In this document: one piece after another, positions 1-6,100 of the stretch
Position numbering within the stretch: the first letter of the stretch is position 1
Layout of the letters: each line of letters begins with the position of its first letter
Assembly (NCBI GenBank): GCA_003217965.1
Contig: QHNB01000201.1
Coordinates: 1-7,195, forward strand
DNA: 7,195 nt
Source of the DNA: Verrucomicrobiota bacterium
GTDB taxonomy: Bacteria; Verrucomicrobiota; Verrucomicrobiia; Chthoniobacterales; UBA10450
Direction: 5' to 3'
Position numbers and translations under genes: made by a program
Notes under the pieces: generated by a model
The model's input: the letters and a program-made list of their open reading frames with translations, nothing else
Told to the model about the DNA's origin: nothing
Database searches by the model: none

Positions 1-1
1 T

Positions 2-136
2 TTCATTCCAGATCTGGCGAACCATGCTCACGCACCCAATCTCACACGCAAATTGATCGAGCGTGGCTTCAGCGATGAGGAGATCGAGAAGATCCTTTTT
101 CGAAATTGGATGCGGATCTTCGAGGAGATCTTGTAG
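2..136 (+). CDS. Membrane dipeptidase (peptidase M19), C-terminal fragment
   Basis: Frame 2 is open from the first base and ends at TAG 134-136, giving the last 44 residues of a protein whose start lies outside the window. The tail reads FIPDLANHAHAPNLTRKL and continues with IERGFSDEEIEKILFRNWMR. This matches the usual C-terminus of M19 (renal dipeptidase-like) zinc peptidases: a 'pxLtxxLlxRGysdedIxKIlgxNwxRv' pattern in which a helix is followed by the conserved Asn-Trp/Phe and Arg. M19 enzymes hydrolyse dipeptides, often of mixed D/L stereochemistry. The zinc ligands are upstream and cannot be checked. The final codons and stop are part of an inverted-repeat element (131-192), so the last residues may have been supplied by that element. 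Family assignment rests on a short tail and is fairly but not fully secure. Confidence 0.7.
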   Translation, partial: FIPDLANHAHAPNLTRKLIERGFSDEEIEKILFRNWMRIFEEIL

Positions 137-192
137 CGGCGTTCTCTGAATGGCGACTTGATTCGAATGGCGGTCAACGGCCGCCGCTACAA
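131..192. repeat. 62-bp element with 11-bp perfect terminal inverted repeats
   Basis: TTGTAGCGGCG (131-141) is the exact reverse complement of CGCCGCTACAA (182-192). A second, internal hairpin pairs GGCGG (169-173) with CCGCC (181-185). There is no coding capacity, so this looks like a REP/MITE-like palindromic element rather than an insertion sequence. It overlaps the stop codon of the M19 gene and abuts the DUF1800 remnant at 193. Its terminal core (CCGCCGCTA) recurs in the palindrome at 1924-1950. It could also act as a transcript-end hairpin, but no U-tract follows. Confidence 0.65.
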
Positions 193-427
193 TTAGACAA
201 TCGGCAAGGTCGAGAATTTTCGGCACTCTCGCCAAGGAGATATCACGGGATCCGGCGATCGCCTGGCTCAACCAGATCGTGGATGGCTCCATCCAGACCT
301 TTTGCTTTGGTCGCCGCGATCTCCCCTGGTGTCGCGCCGAAAGCCGCACGGTTCAGCACATGTGTGGCAGTGCGATCATCCTAGTGCTGTAGTGGCAGCG
401 GTTTGAACACGGAAATTGAACCGCCAT
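193..427 (-). pseudogene. Decayed N-terminal fragment of a DUF1800 family protein
   Basis: Read on the minus strand, one frame gives VFKPLPLQH, a stop (TAG), then DDRTATHVLNRAAFGATP and GEIAATKAKGLDGAIHDL, ending VEPGD. This is the characteristic opening of DUF1800 proteins: a 'KPLP' lead followed by 'AAHLLnRAgFGaTPaEI...kGl..av..ll'. After the frame closes at TGA (243-245), an adjacent frame continues plausibly as DPVISPWRE, as expected downstream in this family. A possible original ATG (425-427, minus strand; MAVQFP) is in yet another frame. The fragment therefore has at least one internal stop and two frame changes. Intact members are several hundred residues long and only about 75 codons remain. 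It ends where the palindromic element begins. The function of DUF1800 is unknown; such genes often neighbour DUF1501 genes, but none is visible here. Confidence 0.65.
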
Positions 428-494
428 CGACACATGAAGTTGCATCACAGTTGGCCCTTGCACGTTCTATCAATAAGCGCACTTTCCGCCTGCC

Positions 495-1895
495 ATGGCG
501 CTGAAAACGCCGGGGCCCGTTCTGGTGAAATTTATCAATCTGACGCGCCGAACCGAGATCGGCGCGAATTCATATTATCTCGAGGCAGGCGACAGAGGGC
601 TGGTTCTGGATTGCGGAATGCATCCGAGAGATGACGGCGAGGGGGCATTGCCCAGCTGGAAGGCGATTAATGGACGCAGGATCGACGCGATTCTCATCAG
701 CCACGCCCACCAGGATCATATCGGAACACTACCGGTACTGATGCGGCGCCAACCAAACGCGCCTGTGTTCATGACGGAAGCAACTGGCGAAATTGGAGCG
801 GCGTTGCTGCACAATTCGGTGAATGTAATGACAAGAGAACGCGAGGAACTCGGGACGGTTCTCTACCCCCTTTTCACGCATCGGGAGACCGAGCGGGCCA
901 GCGACCGCTGGCACTTTTGTCGCTACCGACAGGCCTATAATACAAAGGCAGAGCATGCCTCACCCGGTGCCGATTTAACTTTCGAGTTTTGGGATGGGGG
1001 ACATGTGCTTGGCTCATCCGGAGTTCTATTGCGGGTGGAAGGTCGCACCATCTTCTACACGGGCGACGTTAACTTTGATGACCAAACAATCATGTCGGCC
1101 GCCATTTTTCCGGAGACGAGAATTGATGTGCTGATCATGGAATGCACGCGCGGGGATCATGCGACGCCGCCTGGCTGGTCGCGTGAATCGGAAGAACAAC
1201 GACTGGTTAGGGCGATCGAAGCCACCTTTCGACGCGGCGGTTGCGTGCTCATCCCGGTCTTTGCGTTGGGTAAAACACAGGAGACGCTCGCCATGTTTTA
1301 CAAGTTCCGGCGGCAAAAATTACTTCCTGATTTTCCGATCTATATCGGTGGGTTGAGCTCGAAGATGACAGAAATTTATGATCGACGTGCCAATCAATCA
1401 CGGCGCCATCTCTCTCGTTTGCAACTGCTTCAGGATGTCGCTCCATTTGTTCTCACGGGTCAAACTATCAACGATTCACCGGCACGCCCAGGTCGAGTCT
1501 ACGCCCTTTCGAGCGGGATGATGACGCCGAAAACCCTCTCAAATATTTTTGCACGCCGCATCGTGGAAAATCCGCGGCATTCCATTTTGTTCGTCGGTTA
1601 CGCGGATCCGGAATCACCTGGCGGAATTTTGCGTGCGGCCAAGCCGGGCGATGCCATTAGGCTCGATCCCGATTCCCTGGCGCAGACATTGCGTTGCCAG
1701 GTGGAACAATTTCAATTTAGCGCCCATGCCTCGCGCGAATCGCTAATCGCCTATGCCCTGAAACTTGCTCCCAAGAAAATCCTGCTCGTGCACGGAGACC
1801 CTGGTGCGGTGGAGTGGATGCGGAGCCAGCTGTCGATGGAGTTACCAGGCTCAGACGTCATCGTGCCGAGTCCGGGCGTGGAAATCGGGTTGTAG
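495..1895 (+). CDS. MBL-fold beta-CASP nuclease (Ysh1/CPSF73-like exonuclease family)
   Basis: This 466-residue protein has the metallo-beta-lactamase fold of RNA/DNA-processing nucleases. The zinc motif HAHQDH is at residues 70-75, the third-motif His at H170 in GGHVLGSSG, and the fourth-motif Asp at D191 in YTGDVNFDD. A beta-CASP cap follows: motif A is probably E216 (LIMECTRGDH), then GGCVLIPVFALGKTQE. The C-terminal MBL His residues lie in FSAHAS (H411) and LLVHGDPGA (H433). Motif B was not assigned with confidence. The length fits the COG1236 (Ysh1/Cft2-like) group better than RNase J, which has an extra C-terminal domain. The likely role is cytoplasmic endo- or exonucleolytic RNA processing. 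The start is the first ATG after an in-frame stop at 474-476; no clear Shine-Dalgarno sequence precedes it. The next gene, ExoIII, lies 64 bp downstream. Confidence 0.9.
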   Translation: MALKTPGPVLVKFINLTRRTEIGANSYYLEAGDRGLVLDCGMHPRDDGEGALPSWKAINGRRIDAILISHAHQDHIGTLPVLMRRQPNAPVFMTEATGEIGAALLHNSVNVMTREREELGTVLYPLFTHRETERASDRWHFCRYRQAYNTKAEHASPGADLTFEFWDGGHVLGSSGVLLRVEGRTIFYTGDVNFDDQTIMSAAIFPETRIDVLIMECTRGDHATPPGWSRESEEQRLVRAIEATFRRGGCVLIPVFALGKTQETLAMFYKFRRQKLLPDFPIYIGGLSSKMTEIYDRRANQSRRHLSRLQLLQDVAPFVLTGQTINDSPARPGRVYALSSGMMTPKTLSNIFARRIVENPRHSILFVGYADPESPGGILRAAKPGDAIRLDPDSLAQTLRCQVEQFQFSAHASRESLIAYALKLAPKKILLVHGDPGAVEWMRSQLSMELPGSDVIVPSPGVEIGL

Positions 1896-1923
1896 CAATC
1901 CTCGTCTCCCTTCAAATCTAAAT

Positions 1924-1950
1924 TAGGGCGACGGTCTGAGACCGCCGCTA
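1924..1950. repeat. REP-like palindrome between the beta-CASP and ExoIII genes
   Basis: CGGTCT (1932-1937), one central G, and AGACCG (1939-1944) form a perfect inverted repeat. It extends outward with one mismatch (1931/1945) through GCG/CGC (1928-1930 with 1946-1948), and TAG/CTA can pair at the edges with a small bulge. The right half, GACCGCCGCTA, and the AATTA flank resemble the ends of the element at 131-192. It lies 10 bp before the ExoIII start codon, so it may form an RNA hairpin at the 5' end of that message or after the preceding gene. There is no U-tract to make it a classical terminator. Confidence 0.6.
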
Positions 1951-1959
1951 GAGCAACGG

Positions 1960-2730
1960 ATGAAAGTCGTTTCCTGGAACATTAACTCACTACGCCGACG
2001 GCAGGACCGCCTCTTCGAGTGGCTGATGAAGGCATCGCCGGATGTGGTTTGCTTGCAAGAAACGAAGTGCAGCGACGATCAATTCCCAGAGATGGCGTTG
2101 ACCGCTGCCGGTTATCGCAGCGTCTTCCACGGGCAAAAATCGTACAATGGCGTTGCCATCATCTCGCGAACGGACCTTTTGGATCGTCAAGCTTCGCTCT
2201 GCGACGAAGTGGATGATCCCCAAGCACGGGTCATCGCCGCGACCGTGTCGGGGATTCGTATTTTTTCGATCTATGCCCCGAATGGCCAGGCGGTCGGTTC
2301 CGATGCATTCAATTACAAATTGAAATGGTTCGACAGACTGCGCAGTTGCGTCCGACAGGCGCAGCAGAAATTTGTCAACGTTCTCGTTTGCGGCGATTTC
2401 AACGTCGCTCCGGAAGACCGCGACGTACATGATCCAATGTTGTGGCGCGGCGCGATCATGTGTTCGGAACTGGAACGCGAGGCATTTCGTTCTCTCGAAC
2501 AGATTGGATTGCGCGATACCTTACGAATTCATCATTTGGAATCGGGGCTCTTCAGCTGGTGGGACTACCGCCTGCTGGCTTTTCCAAAAAATCGCGGACT
2601 GCGCATTGATGAAATCCTGGCGAGCGAAAACATGGCGGCGCGCTGCGTCGCGGCGGGCGTCGATCGTGAGATGCGGAAAGGAAAAGAACCTTCCGACCAC
2701 GCACCGGTTTGGGCCGAATTTTCACCCTAA
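1960..2730 (+). CDS. xth: Exodeoxyribonuclease III family AP endonuclease
   Basis: The 256-residue product is an endonuclease/exonuclease/phosphatase-fold protein of the ExoIII class, which cleaves at abasic sites and degrades duplex DNA 3'-5' in base-excision repair. Catalytic and metal-binding positions are all present: N7 in SWNINSLRRR, E34 in CLQETK, Y104 in IYAPNG, D145 and N147 in CGDFNVAPEDRD, D217 in LRIDEILAS, and the terminal D246-H247 in SDHAPVW. Length matches the family (about 250-270). The ATG at 1960 starts directly on the conserved MKVVSWN, so the start is well supported by homology although no good ribosome binding site is visible. It sits just after a palindromic repeat and is followed 9 bp later by the DCC-LMF gene, suggesting co-transcription. 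Paralogues such as exoA are named interchangeably. Confidence 0.93.
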   Translation: MKVVSWNINSLRRRQDRLFEWLMKASPDVVCLQETKCSDDQFPEMALTAAGYRSVFHGQKSYNGVAIISRTDLLDRQASLCDEVDDPQARVIAATVSGIRIFSIYAPNGQAVGSDAFNYKLKWFDRLRSCVRQAQQKFVNVLVCGDFNVAPEDRDVHDPMLWRGAIMCSELEREAFRSLEQIGLRDTLRIHHLESGLFSWWDYRLLAFPKNRGLRIDEILASENMAARCVAAGVDREMRKGKEPSDHAPVWAEFSP

Positions 2731-2739
2731 CTGGAGCTT

Positions 2740-4611
2740 GTGATTACCAATGATGCAATCGTGAACGCGCTTACTCGGGTGAGCAATCCGCCGCCGCAGC
2801 CATTGATGATCTTCGATGGCGATTGTCATTTTTGCCGGCGCTGGATTGAGCGTTGGCGGGAAGAAACTGAAGACGCAGTCAAGTACGAGCCGTCGCAAGA
2901 AGTTGCATCGCAATTTTCAGAAATCCCCGCAAGTGAGTTCCAGAGGGCGGTCATTCTCATTACGCCAGACGGCAAAATTTATCGTGCAGCTGAAGCAGTC
3001 TTTCGCTCCCTGGCCTGTGGTCGACGCCAATGGCCGCTCATGCTCTACGAAAAAGTTCCGGGATTCGCGAGGCTTTCGGAGATCGCATACGATTTCGTCT
3101 CTCGACACCGTGAGCTTGCTTCCAAACTGACCCGACTGTTGTGGGGTCGCGACGTACGTGTGCCAACATACTTTGTCTCACGAAGAATTTTCCTGCGCGC
3201 AGTCGGACTTACCTACTGCATTGCATTTGTGTCGCTTTGGGTGCAGGTCGACGGCCTGGTCGGCGAGCGGGGGATTTTGCCGGTGCGCGAATTTCTGCCG
3301 GCGGTGAAAGCGGCATATGGAACGCGCGCGGTATTAGCCTTGCCAACTATTTGCTGGATCGACTCTTCCAACATGACGCTGCACTTGTTATGTGGCGCCG
3401 GCGTGGTCGCGTCCATCGCCTTGATGGCGGGCGTAGTGCCGGTCATCGGGTTAATTCTCTGTTTCTGCAGTTATCTCTCACTCACGATTGCCGGGCAAGC
3501 ATTCCTCAGTTTTCAGTGGGACATTTTGCTGCTTGAGACTGGGTTTCTCGCAATCTTTCTCGCCCCGCTGCAGTGGCGAATGGCGAGCGGCCGCGATGTT
3601 GCGATCTCCGGCATCGCATTGTTTCTGCTCAAGTTTCTGCTGTTCAAACTGATGTTCATGTCCGGAGTAGTGAAGCTGACCAGCGGCGACGATTGCTGGT
3701 GGAACCTCACCGCGCTGGATTATCACTATTGGACCCAGCCGCTCCCAACGCCAATGGCGTGGTGGGCGGACAAACATCCGGAATGGTTTAAAAAATTTTC
3801 GGTCGCGTTCTGCCTGTTCGTCGAAATCGTTGTCCCGTTTTTCATCTGGGCGCCGCGGCGATTGCGTTTGCTCGCAGCCGCATTCTTCGTCAGCCTGCAA
3901 ATCGCGATCACACTGACGGGAAATTATTGCTTCTTCAATCTCATCACGATCGCGCTTTGCGTGCTGTTAATTGACGACGTCGTTTGGCGCGGACGGCGCG
4001 ACCTCCCGGGAAAACGCGCCGTTAATTCGTGCCCGTTTTTTAGCCGGGTTTCCCGCTTCGCAGCGGCAGCTCTGCTCATCATCACTTTTCCGCTTAATGT
4101 CTGGCTGAACTACACCGCGATTCGACCGGAAGCAGCCTGGCCAGAGCCGCTGGCTGCGCTTTACATGTATGTCGAGCCCTTTCGAATCGCGAATGGCTAT
4201 GGGCTTTTCCGGGTGATGACGAAAGAGAGACCTGAAATTCAGGTGGAAGGCAGCGCTGATGGGATCGATTGGGCGGTTTACGATTTCAAATGGAAACCCG
4301 GTGACGTGAATCGCGTGCCTGGCTGGTGCGCGCCGCACCAGCCGCGAATTGACTGGCAAATGTGGTTCGCTGCGCTTGGCGGGCGGCGCGAAGAATCGTG
4401 GTTTGGAAACTTCGCGTTACGCCTTCTTCAGAATGAGCCAGCAGTAACACGTTTGCTCGCGCGTAATCCATTCGCGAGCAAAGCGCCGCGCTATGTTCGG
4501 GCGAAACTGTTCAAGTACGAATTCACCACCGAAGCGGAACATCGTGCAACGGGTGCGTGGTGGAGACGGCGGGAAATCGGCGAGTATCTTCCCGAAGTCT
4601 CATTGCCGTGA
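2740..4611 (+). CDS. DCC thiol-redox domain fused to lipase maturation factor-like membrane protein
   Basis: The 623-residue product has two parts. Residues about 22-135 form a DCC/DUF393 domain with the signature IFDGDCHFCRRW (C29 and C32 as the CxxC pair), a thioredoxin-like fold predicted to perform thiol-disulfide exchange. Residues about 143-623 match the lipase maturation factor (LMF1/LMF2) family. They contain the membrane-entry motif VDGLVGERGILP (170-181), SGVVKLTSGDDCWWNLTALD (308-327) followed by YHYWTQPLPTP (328-338), and the C-terminal block WFAALGG (542-548), NPFASKAP (576-583), YVRAKLFKYEF (585-595) and WWRRREIGEYLP (607-618). Hydrophobic segments near 152-169, 213-250, 261-276, 288-306, 352-370, 376-411 and 438-452 mark a multipass membrane protein. 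In eukaryotes LMF1 acts in the ER on lipase folding; the bacterial role is not established. The start is GTG at 2740, with GGAG only 3 bp upstream; GTG 2761 is an alternative. It follows xth by 9 bp. Confidence 0.87.
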   Translation: MITNDAIVNALTRVSNPPPQPLMIFDGDCHFCRRWIERWREETEDAVKYEPSQEVASQFSEIPASEFQRAVILITPDGKIYRAAEAVFRSLACGRRQWPLMLYEKVPGFARLSEIAYDFVSRHRELASKLTRLLWGRDVRVPTYFVSRRIFLRAVGLTYCIAFVSLWVQVDGLVGERGILPVREFLPAVKAAYGTRAVLALPTICWIDSSNMTLHLLCGAGVVASIALMAGVVPVIGLILCFCSYLSLTIAGQAFLSFQWDILLLETGFLAIFLAPLQWRMASGRDVAISGIALFLLKFLLFKLMFMSGVVKLTSGDDCWWNLTALDYHYWTQPLPTPMAWWADKHPEWFKKFSVAFCLFVEIVVPFFIWAPRRLRLLAAAFFVSLQIAITLTGNYCFFNLITIALCVLLIDDVVWRGRRDLPGKRAVNSCPFFSRVSRFAAAALLIITFPLNVWLNYTAIRPEAAWPEPLAALYMYVEPFRIANGYGLFRVMTKERPEIQVEGSADGIDWAVYDFKWKPGDVNRVPGWCAPHQPRIDWQMWFAALGGRREESWFGNFALRLLQNEPAVTRLLARNPFASKAPRYVRAKLFKYEFTTEAEHRATGAWWRRREIGEYLPEVSLP

Positions 4612-4656
4612 TCAAGCGATCGGTTGAATTTTCGCTGTGCTTGAGCATTTTGTTCC

Positions 4657-4875
4657 GTGCCGAAAGAGGAACAAATCGTGACCGAAGGGACAGTGACGCA
4701 AGTGTTGCCGGGTACGATGTTTCGCGTCGATCTTCCCGGGCAACGCAATGTTCTGGCCCATATTTCGGGCAAGATGCGTAAACATTTTATCCGCATCGTT
4801 CCGGGAGACAAAGTCTCAGTCGAGCTTTCGCCTTACGATCTGACTAAGGCACGTATCATTTTCCGCGAACAATAG
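4657..4875 (+). CDS. infA: Translation initiation factor IF-1
   Basis: A 72-residue S1-type OB-fold protein, the same length as E. coli IF-1. It opens MPKEEQIVTEGTVTQVLPGT, then MFRVDLPGQRNVLAHISGKM, RKHFIRIVPGDKVSVELSPY and DLTKARIIFRE. These are the conserved IF-1 landmarks: 'GtVxexLPnxmFrVeL', 'lAhisGKmR', 'IriLpGDkV' and 'spYDLtrGRI'. IF-1 binds the 30S A site with IF-2 and IF-3. The GTG at 4657 is preferred because it aligns with the family MAKE(E) start. A later GTG at 4678 has a better Shine-Dalgarno (AGAGGA, 4665-4670) but would remove seven conserved-region residues. The gene is alone, with no ribosomal protein genes or map/rpmJ beside it. Three consecutive in-frame stop codons (TAG TAA TAG, 4873-4881) end it. 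Confidence 0.92.
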   Translation: MPKEEQIVTEGTVTQVLPGTMFRVDLPGQRNVLAHISGKMRKHFIRIVPGDKVSVELSPYDLTKARIIFREQ

Positions 4876-4886
4876 TAATAGTTCGC
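4865..4886. repeat. Inverted repeat across the triple stop of infA
   Basis: GCGAAC (4865-4870) pairs perfectly with GTTCGC (4881-4886) around a 10-base loop AATAGTAATA that contains the tandem stop codons. It could form a short hairpin at the end of the infA message. There is no following U-run, so intrinsic termination is not supported. Chance is possible for a 6-bp stem. Confidence 0.35.
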
Positions 4887-4936
4887 AAGCGCGGCGCGCC
4901 GTCCAATTCCGTTTACATAACGAGGCGCGGAAAGGT

Positions 4937-4965
4937 TTGCGCAGGGGGGTCTTCCCCGATATTTT
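4937..4965 (+). promoter_or_regulatory. Weak candidate sigma-70-type promoter for the yqjDEK-like operon
   Basis: TTGCGC (4937-4942) and TATTTT (4960-4965) are separated by 17 bp and would place transcription start about 15-20 bases before the ATG at 4991. The -35 matches consensus at three of six positions and the -10 at four of six. It is the only gap over 100 bp upstream of this operon, which is why it was considered. Evidence is weak. Confidence 0.2.
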
Positions 4966-4990
4966 TGGAAATCAAACTGGAGAACTAACA

Positions 4991-5281
4991 ATGGCTGACG
5001 AAAACATGAATCAAGGCGGTGGCGCGGCCAGCAGTAGCGCGCAAAGTAAACTCGAGAGCAGTAAAACTCACGCCCGGCGTGCGGCCGAAGATCTCAAGTC
5101 TGCGGCCAGTTCCATGGCGGGGGATTATCGCGATAAAGCAACCCAGGCTTGGGACGAAGCAAAGGTGCGGGTTCGTACGTTACAGGAGGACGGTGAGGAA
5201 TACGTCCGTGAGAATCCCATGAGAGCTGTCTTCACTGCGCTCGGCATCGGGTTCGTGCTGGGGTTGATCTTTCGGCGTTAA
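4991..5281 (+). CDS. YqjD/ElaB-like DUF883 tail-anchored membrane protein
   Basis: A 96-residue protein with a hydrophilic, Ala/Ser/Lys/Glu-rich helical body (about 15-70). A C-terminal membrane anchor follows, with the family hallmark YVRENPMRAVFTALGIGFVL (71-90) and then GLIFRR, including the GxxxxG-rich segment and basic tail. In E. coli, YqjD and ElaB are inner-membrane proteins expressed in stationary phase; YqjD associates with ribosomes through its N-terminal part. The ATG at 4991 is chosen over an upstream in-frame TTG at 4937 because GGAG (4979-4982) lies 8 bases before it and the extra N-terminal residues have no family support. This is the clearest Shine-Dalgarno sequence in the window. 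The next gene begins 6 bp after the stop. Ribosome binding in this organism is inference from the family. Confidence 0.85.
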   Translation: MADENMNQGGGAASSSAQSKLESSKTHARRAAEDLKSAASSMAGDYRDKATQAWDEAKVRVRTLQEDGEEYVRENPMRAVFTALGIGFVLGLIFRR

Positions 5282-5287
5282 GCCGCC

Positions 5288-5713
5288 ATGGCTCGCGCCA
5301 GCGCGAGGTCGCGAAATCCCGCCGGACACGGCGGGTTGATCGACAATGCGGTCGGATTTGTCAGCGCAATTTTTGCCTACATCGAGACTCGCGCTGCTCT
5401 CTTAGCAGTCGAATCGAAAGCAATGCTGCTGCAACTAGTGGCCGTGCTCGCTTTTGGTTTGGGCGCGGTGGTTGCCATGCTCTTCGGTTACATATTCGTC
5501 CTGGCGAGCTTGATCGCAGCAATTGCTCATGCCACGGCCGTTTCCTGGACCTGGGTGGCGCTTTGCGCCGGGTTGCTTCACATCATGATGGCAATGATTT
5601 GCCTTCTCCTAGCCAAATCAAAATTACGCGGACGCCTTTATGCAGAAACGCGGGCTGAATTGAAAAAAGATCAACAATGGCTGAAATCCCTAAGCAAGAC
5701 CGAGCAGCCATAA
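5288..5713 (+). CDS. YqjE-like phage-holin-superfamily (DUF1469-type) membrane protein
   Basis: A 141-residue membrane protein. After a basic N-terminus there is an amphipathic segment, LIDNAVGFVSAIFAYIETRA (17-36), then a hydrophobic hairpin (about 47-80, AVLAFGLGAVVAMLFGYIFV and onward) and a further segment at 86-108. It ends in a charged tail (AETRAELKKDQQWLKSLSKT). The ETR...E.K pattern before the first transmembrane segment and the trailing RxELxxDxxxL helix are typical of YqjE/'holin family' proteins encoded beside DUF883 genes. The holin label is structural only; no lysis role is implied. Its last 37 bases overlap the start of the next gene, pointing to translational coupling. Confidence 0.8.
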   Translation: MARASARSRNPAGHGGLIDNAVGFVSAIFAYIETRAALLAVESKAMLLQLVAVLAFGLGAVVAMLFGYIFVLASLIAAIAHATAVSWTWVALCAGLLHIMMAMICLLLAKSKLRGRLYAETRAELKKDQQWLKSLSKTEQP

Positions 5714-6072
5714 AGAGCGATATCGCTCTTTCACGTGAGCGAGTGGCGAGGGAGCTGAGCGGGCTGCGTTATGAGCTCGATTTTCCGCGCAAATTGAAAA
5801 GCTCATTTCGACATCAACCAGCGATCTGGATCAGTGCGGTGGTTATTGTCGGTTTGATTGTCGCCGTTGCCCCAGCCCGGAGGAAGAAGGTTTACGTCAA
5901 GGACGGCTCGGGTAAAAAGAAAAAGGGAGCCGGCGGTGAGAGCCTTTTAGAAGCGGGGGCTCTGGTGGGTGCGCTCAAATTCGCGGCTACCTTGCTACGC
6001 CCCGTAGTGGTGAGTTTTTTGACAACAAAAATGCGTGACTATGCTAGCAGCGGCAGGCGCGGGGCGCGTTGA
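5677..6072 (+). CDS. YqjK/DUF3618-like small membrane protein
   Basis: A 131-residue protein starting inside the previous gene in another frame. The N-terminal helix IKSDIALSRERVARELSGLR (12-31) followed by YELDFPRKL resembles the DUF3618 pattern of a Glu/Arg-rich heptad ending at Pro. A transmembrane segment lies at about 49-66 (AIWISAVVIVGLIVAVAP), next a very basic linker (RRKKVYVKDGSGKKKKG, 68-84), then a second apolar stretch (89-115). It occupies the third position of the DUF883-YqjE-YqjK arrangement known from proteobacteria. Sequence similarity to YqjK itself is not obvious, so the name rests mainly on gene order and architecture. A purely hypothetical membrane protein is the alternative. 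Confidence 0.65.
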   Translation: MAEIPKQDRAAIKSDIALSRERVARELSGLRYELDFPRKLKSSFRHQPAIWISAVVIVGLIVAVAPARRKKVYVKDGSGKKKKGAGGESLLEAGALVGALKFAATLLRPVVVSFLTTKMRDYASSGRRGAR

Positions 6073-6100
6073 TTTTCAGTTTACGCCGTCGCGTTTTCTC

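Noticed and set aside
106..384. Plus-strand open frame of 92 codons across the element and the intergenic region
   Set aside because: It runs antisense to the DUF1800 remnant and through the inverted repeat, has low-complexity Arg/Ser-rich content and no recognisable motif.
428..494. Search for a promoter or leader before the beta-CASP gene
   Set aside because: No pair of -35/-10 boxes with acceptable spacing and no Shine-Dalgarno could be found; nothing further is visible in this stretch.
1990..2430. 146-codon open frame on the minus strand
   Set aside because: Lies wholly antisense to the well-supported ExoIII gene and has no family features.
3478..3900. 140-codon open frame on the minus strand (and a similar one at 3967-4359)
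   Set aside because: Antisense shadows of the DCC-LMF gene with charged, non-domain-like composition.
4612..4650. TCAAGC ... GCTTGA inverted repeat followed by a T-rich stretch after the DCC-LMF gene
   Set aside because: Six-base arms with a 21-base spacer and a broken T-run are not convincing as a terminator.
4892..4901. Perfect palindrome CGGCGCGCCG
   Set aside because: Short GC-only palindromes are expected by chance in GC-rich DNA, and nothing around it supports an operator.
4946..4966. GGGG-TCTT-CCCC hairpin followed by GATATTTTT as a terminator for infA
   Set aside because: The stem is only 4 bp and the T-run is offset from it; too weak to call an intrinsic terminator.
4937..4990. 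Upstream TTG start extending the DUF883 protein by 18 residues
   Set aside because: The ATG at 4991 has a good Shine-Dalgarno at ideal spacing, and the extension has no family match.
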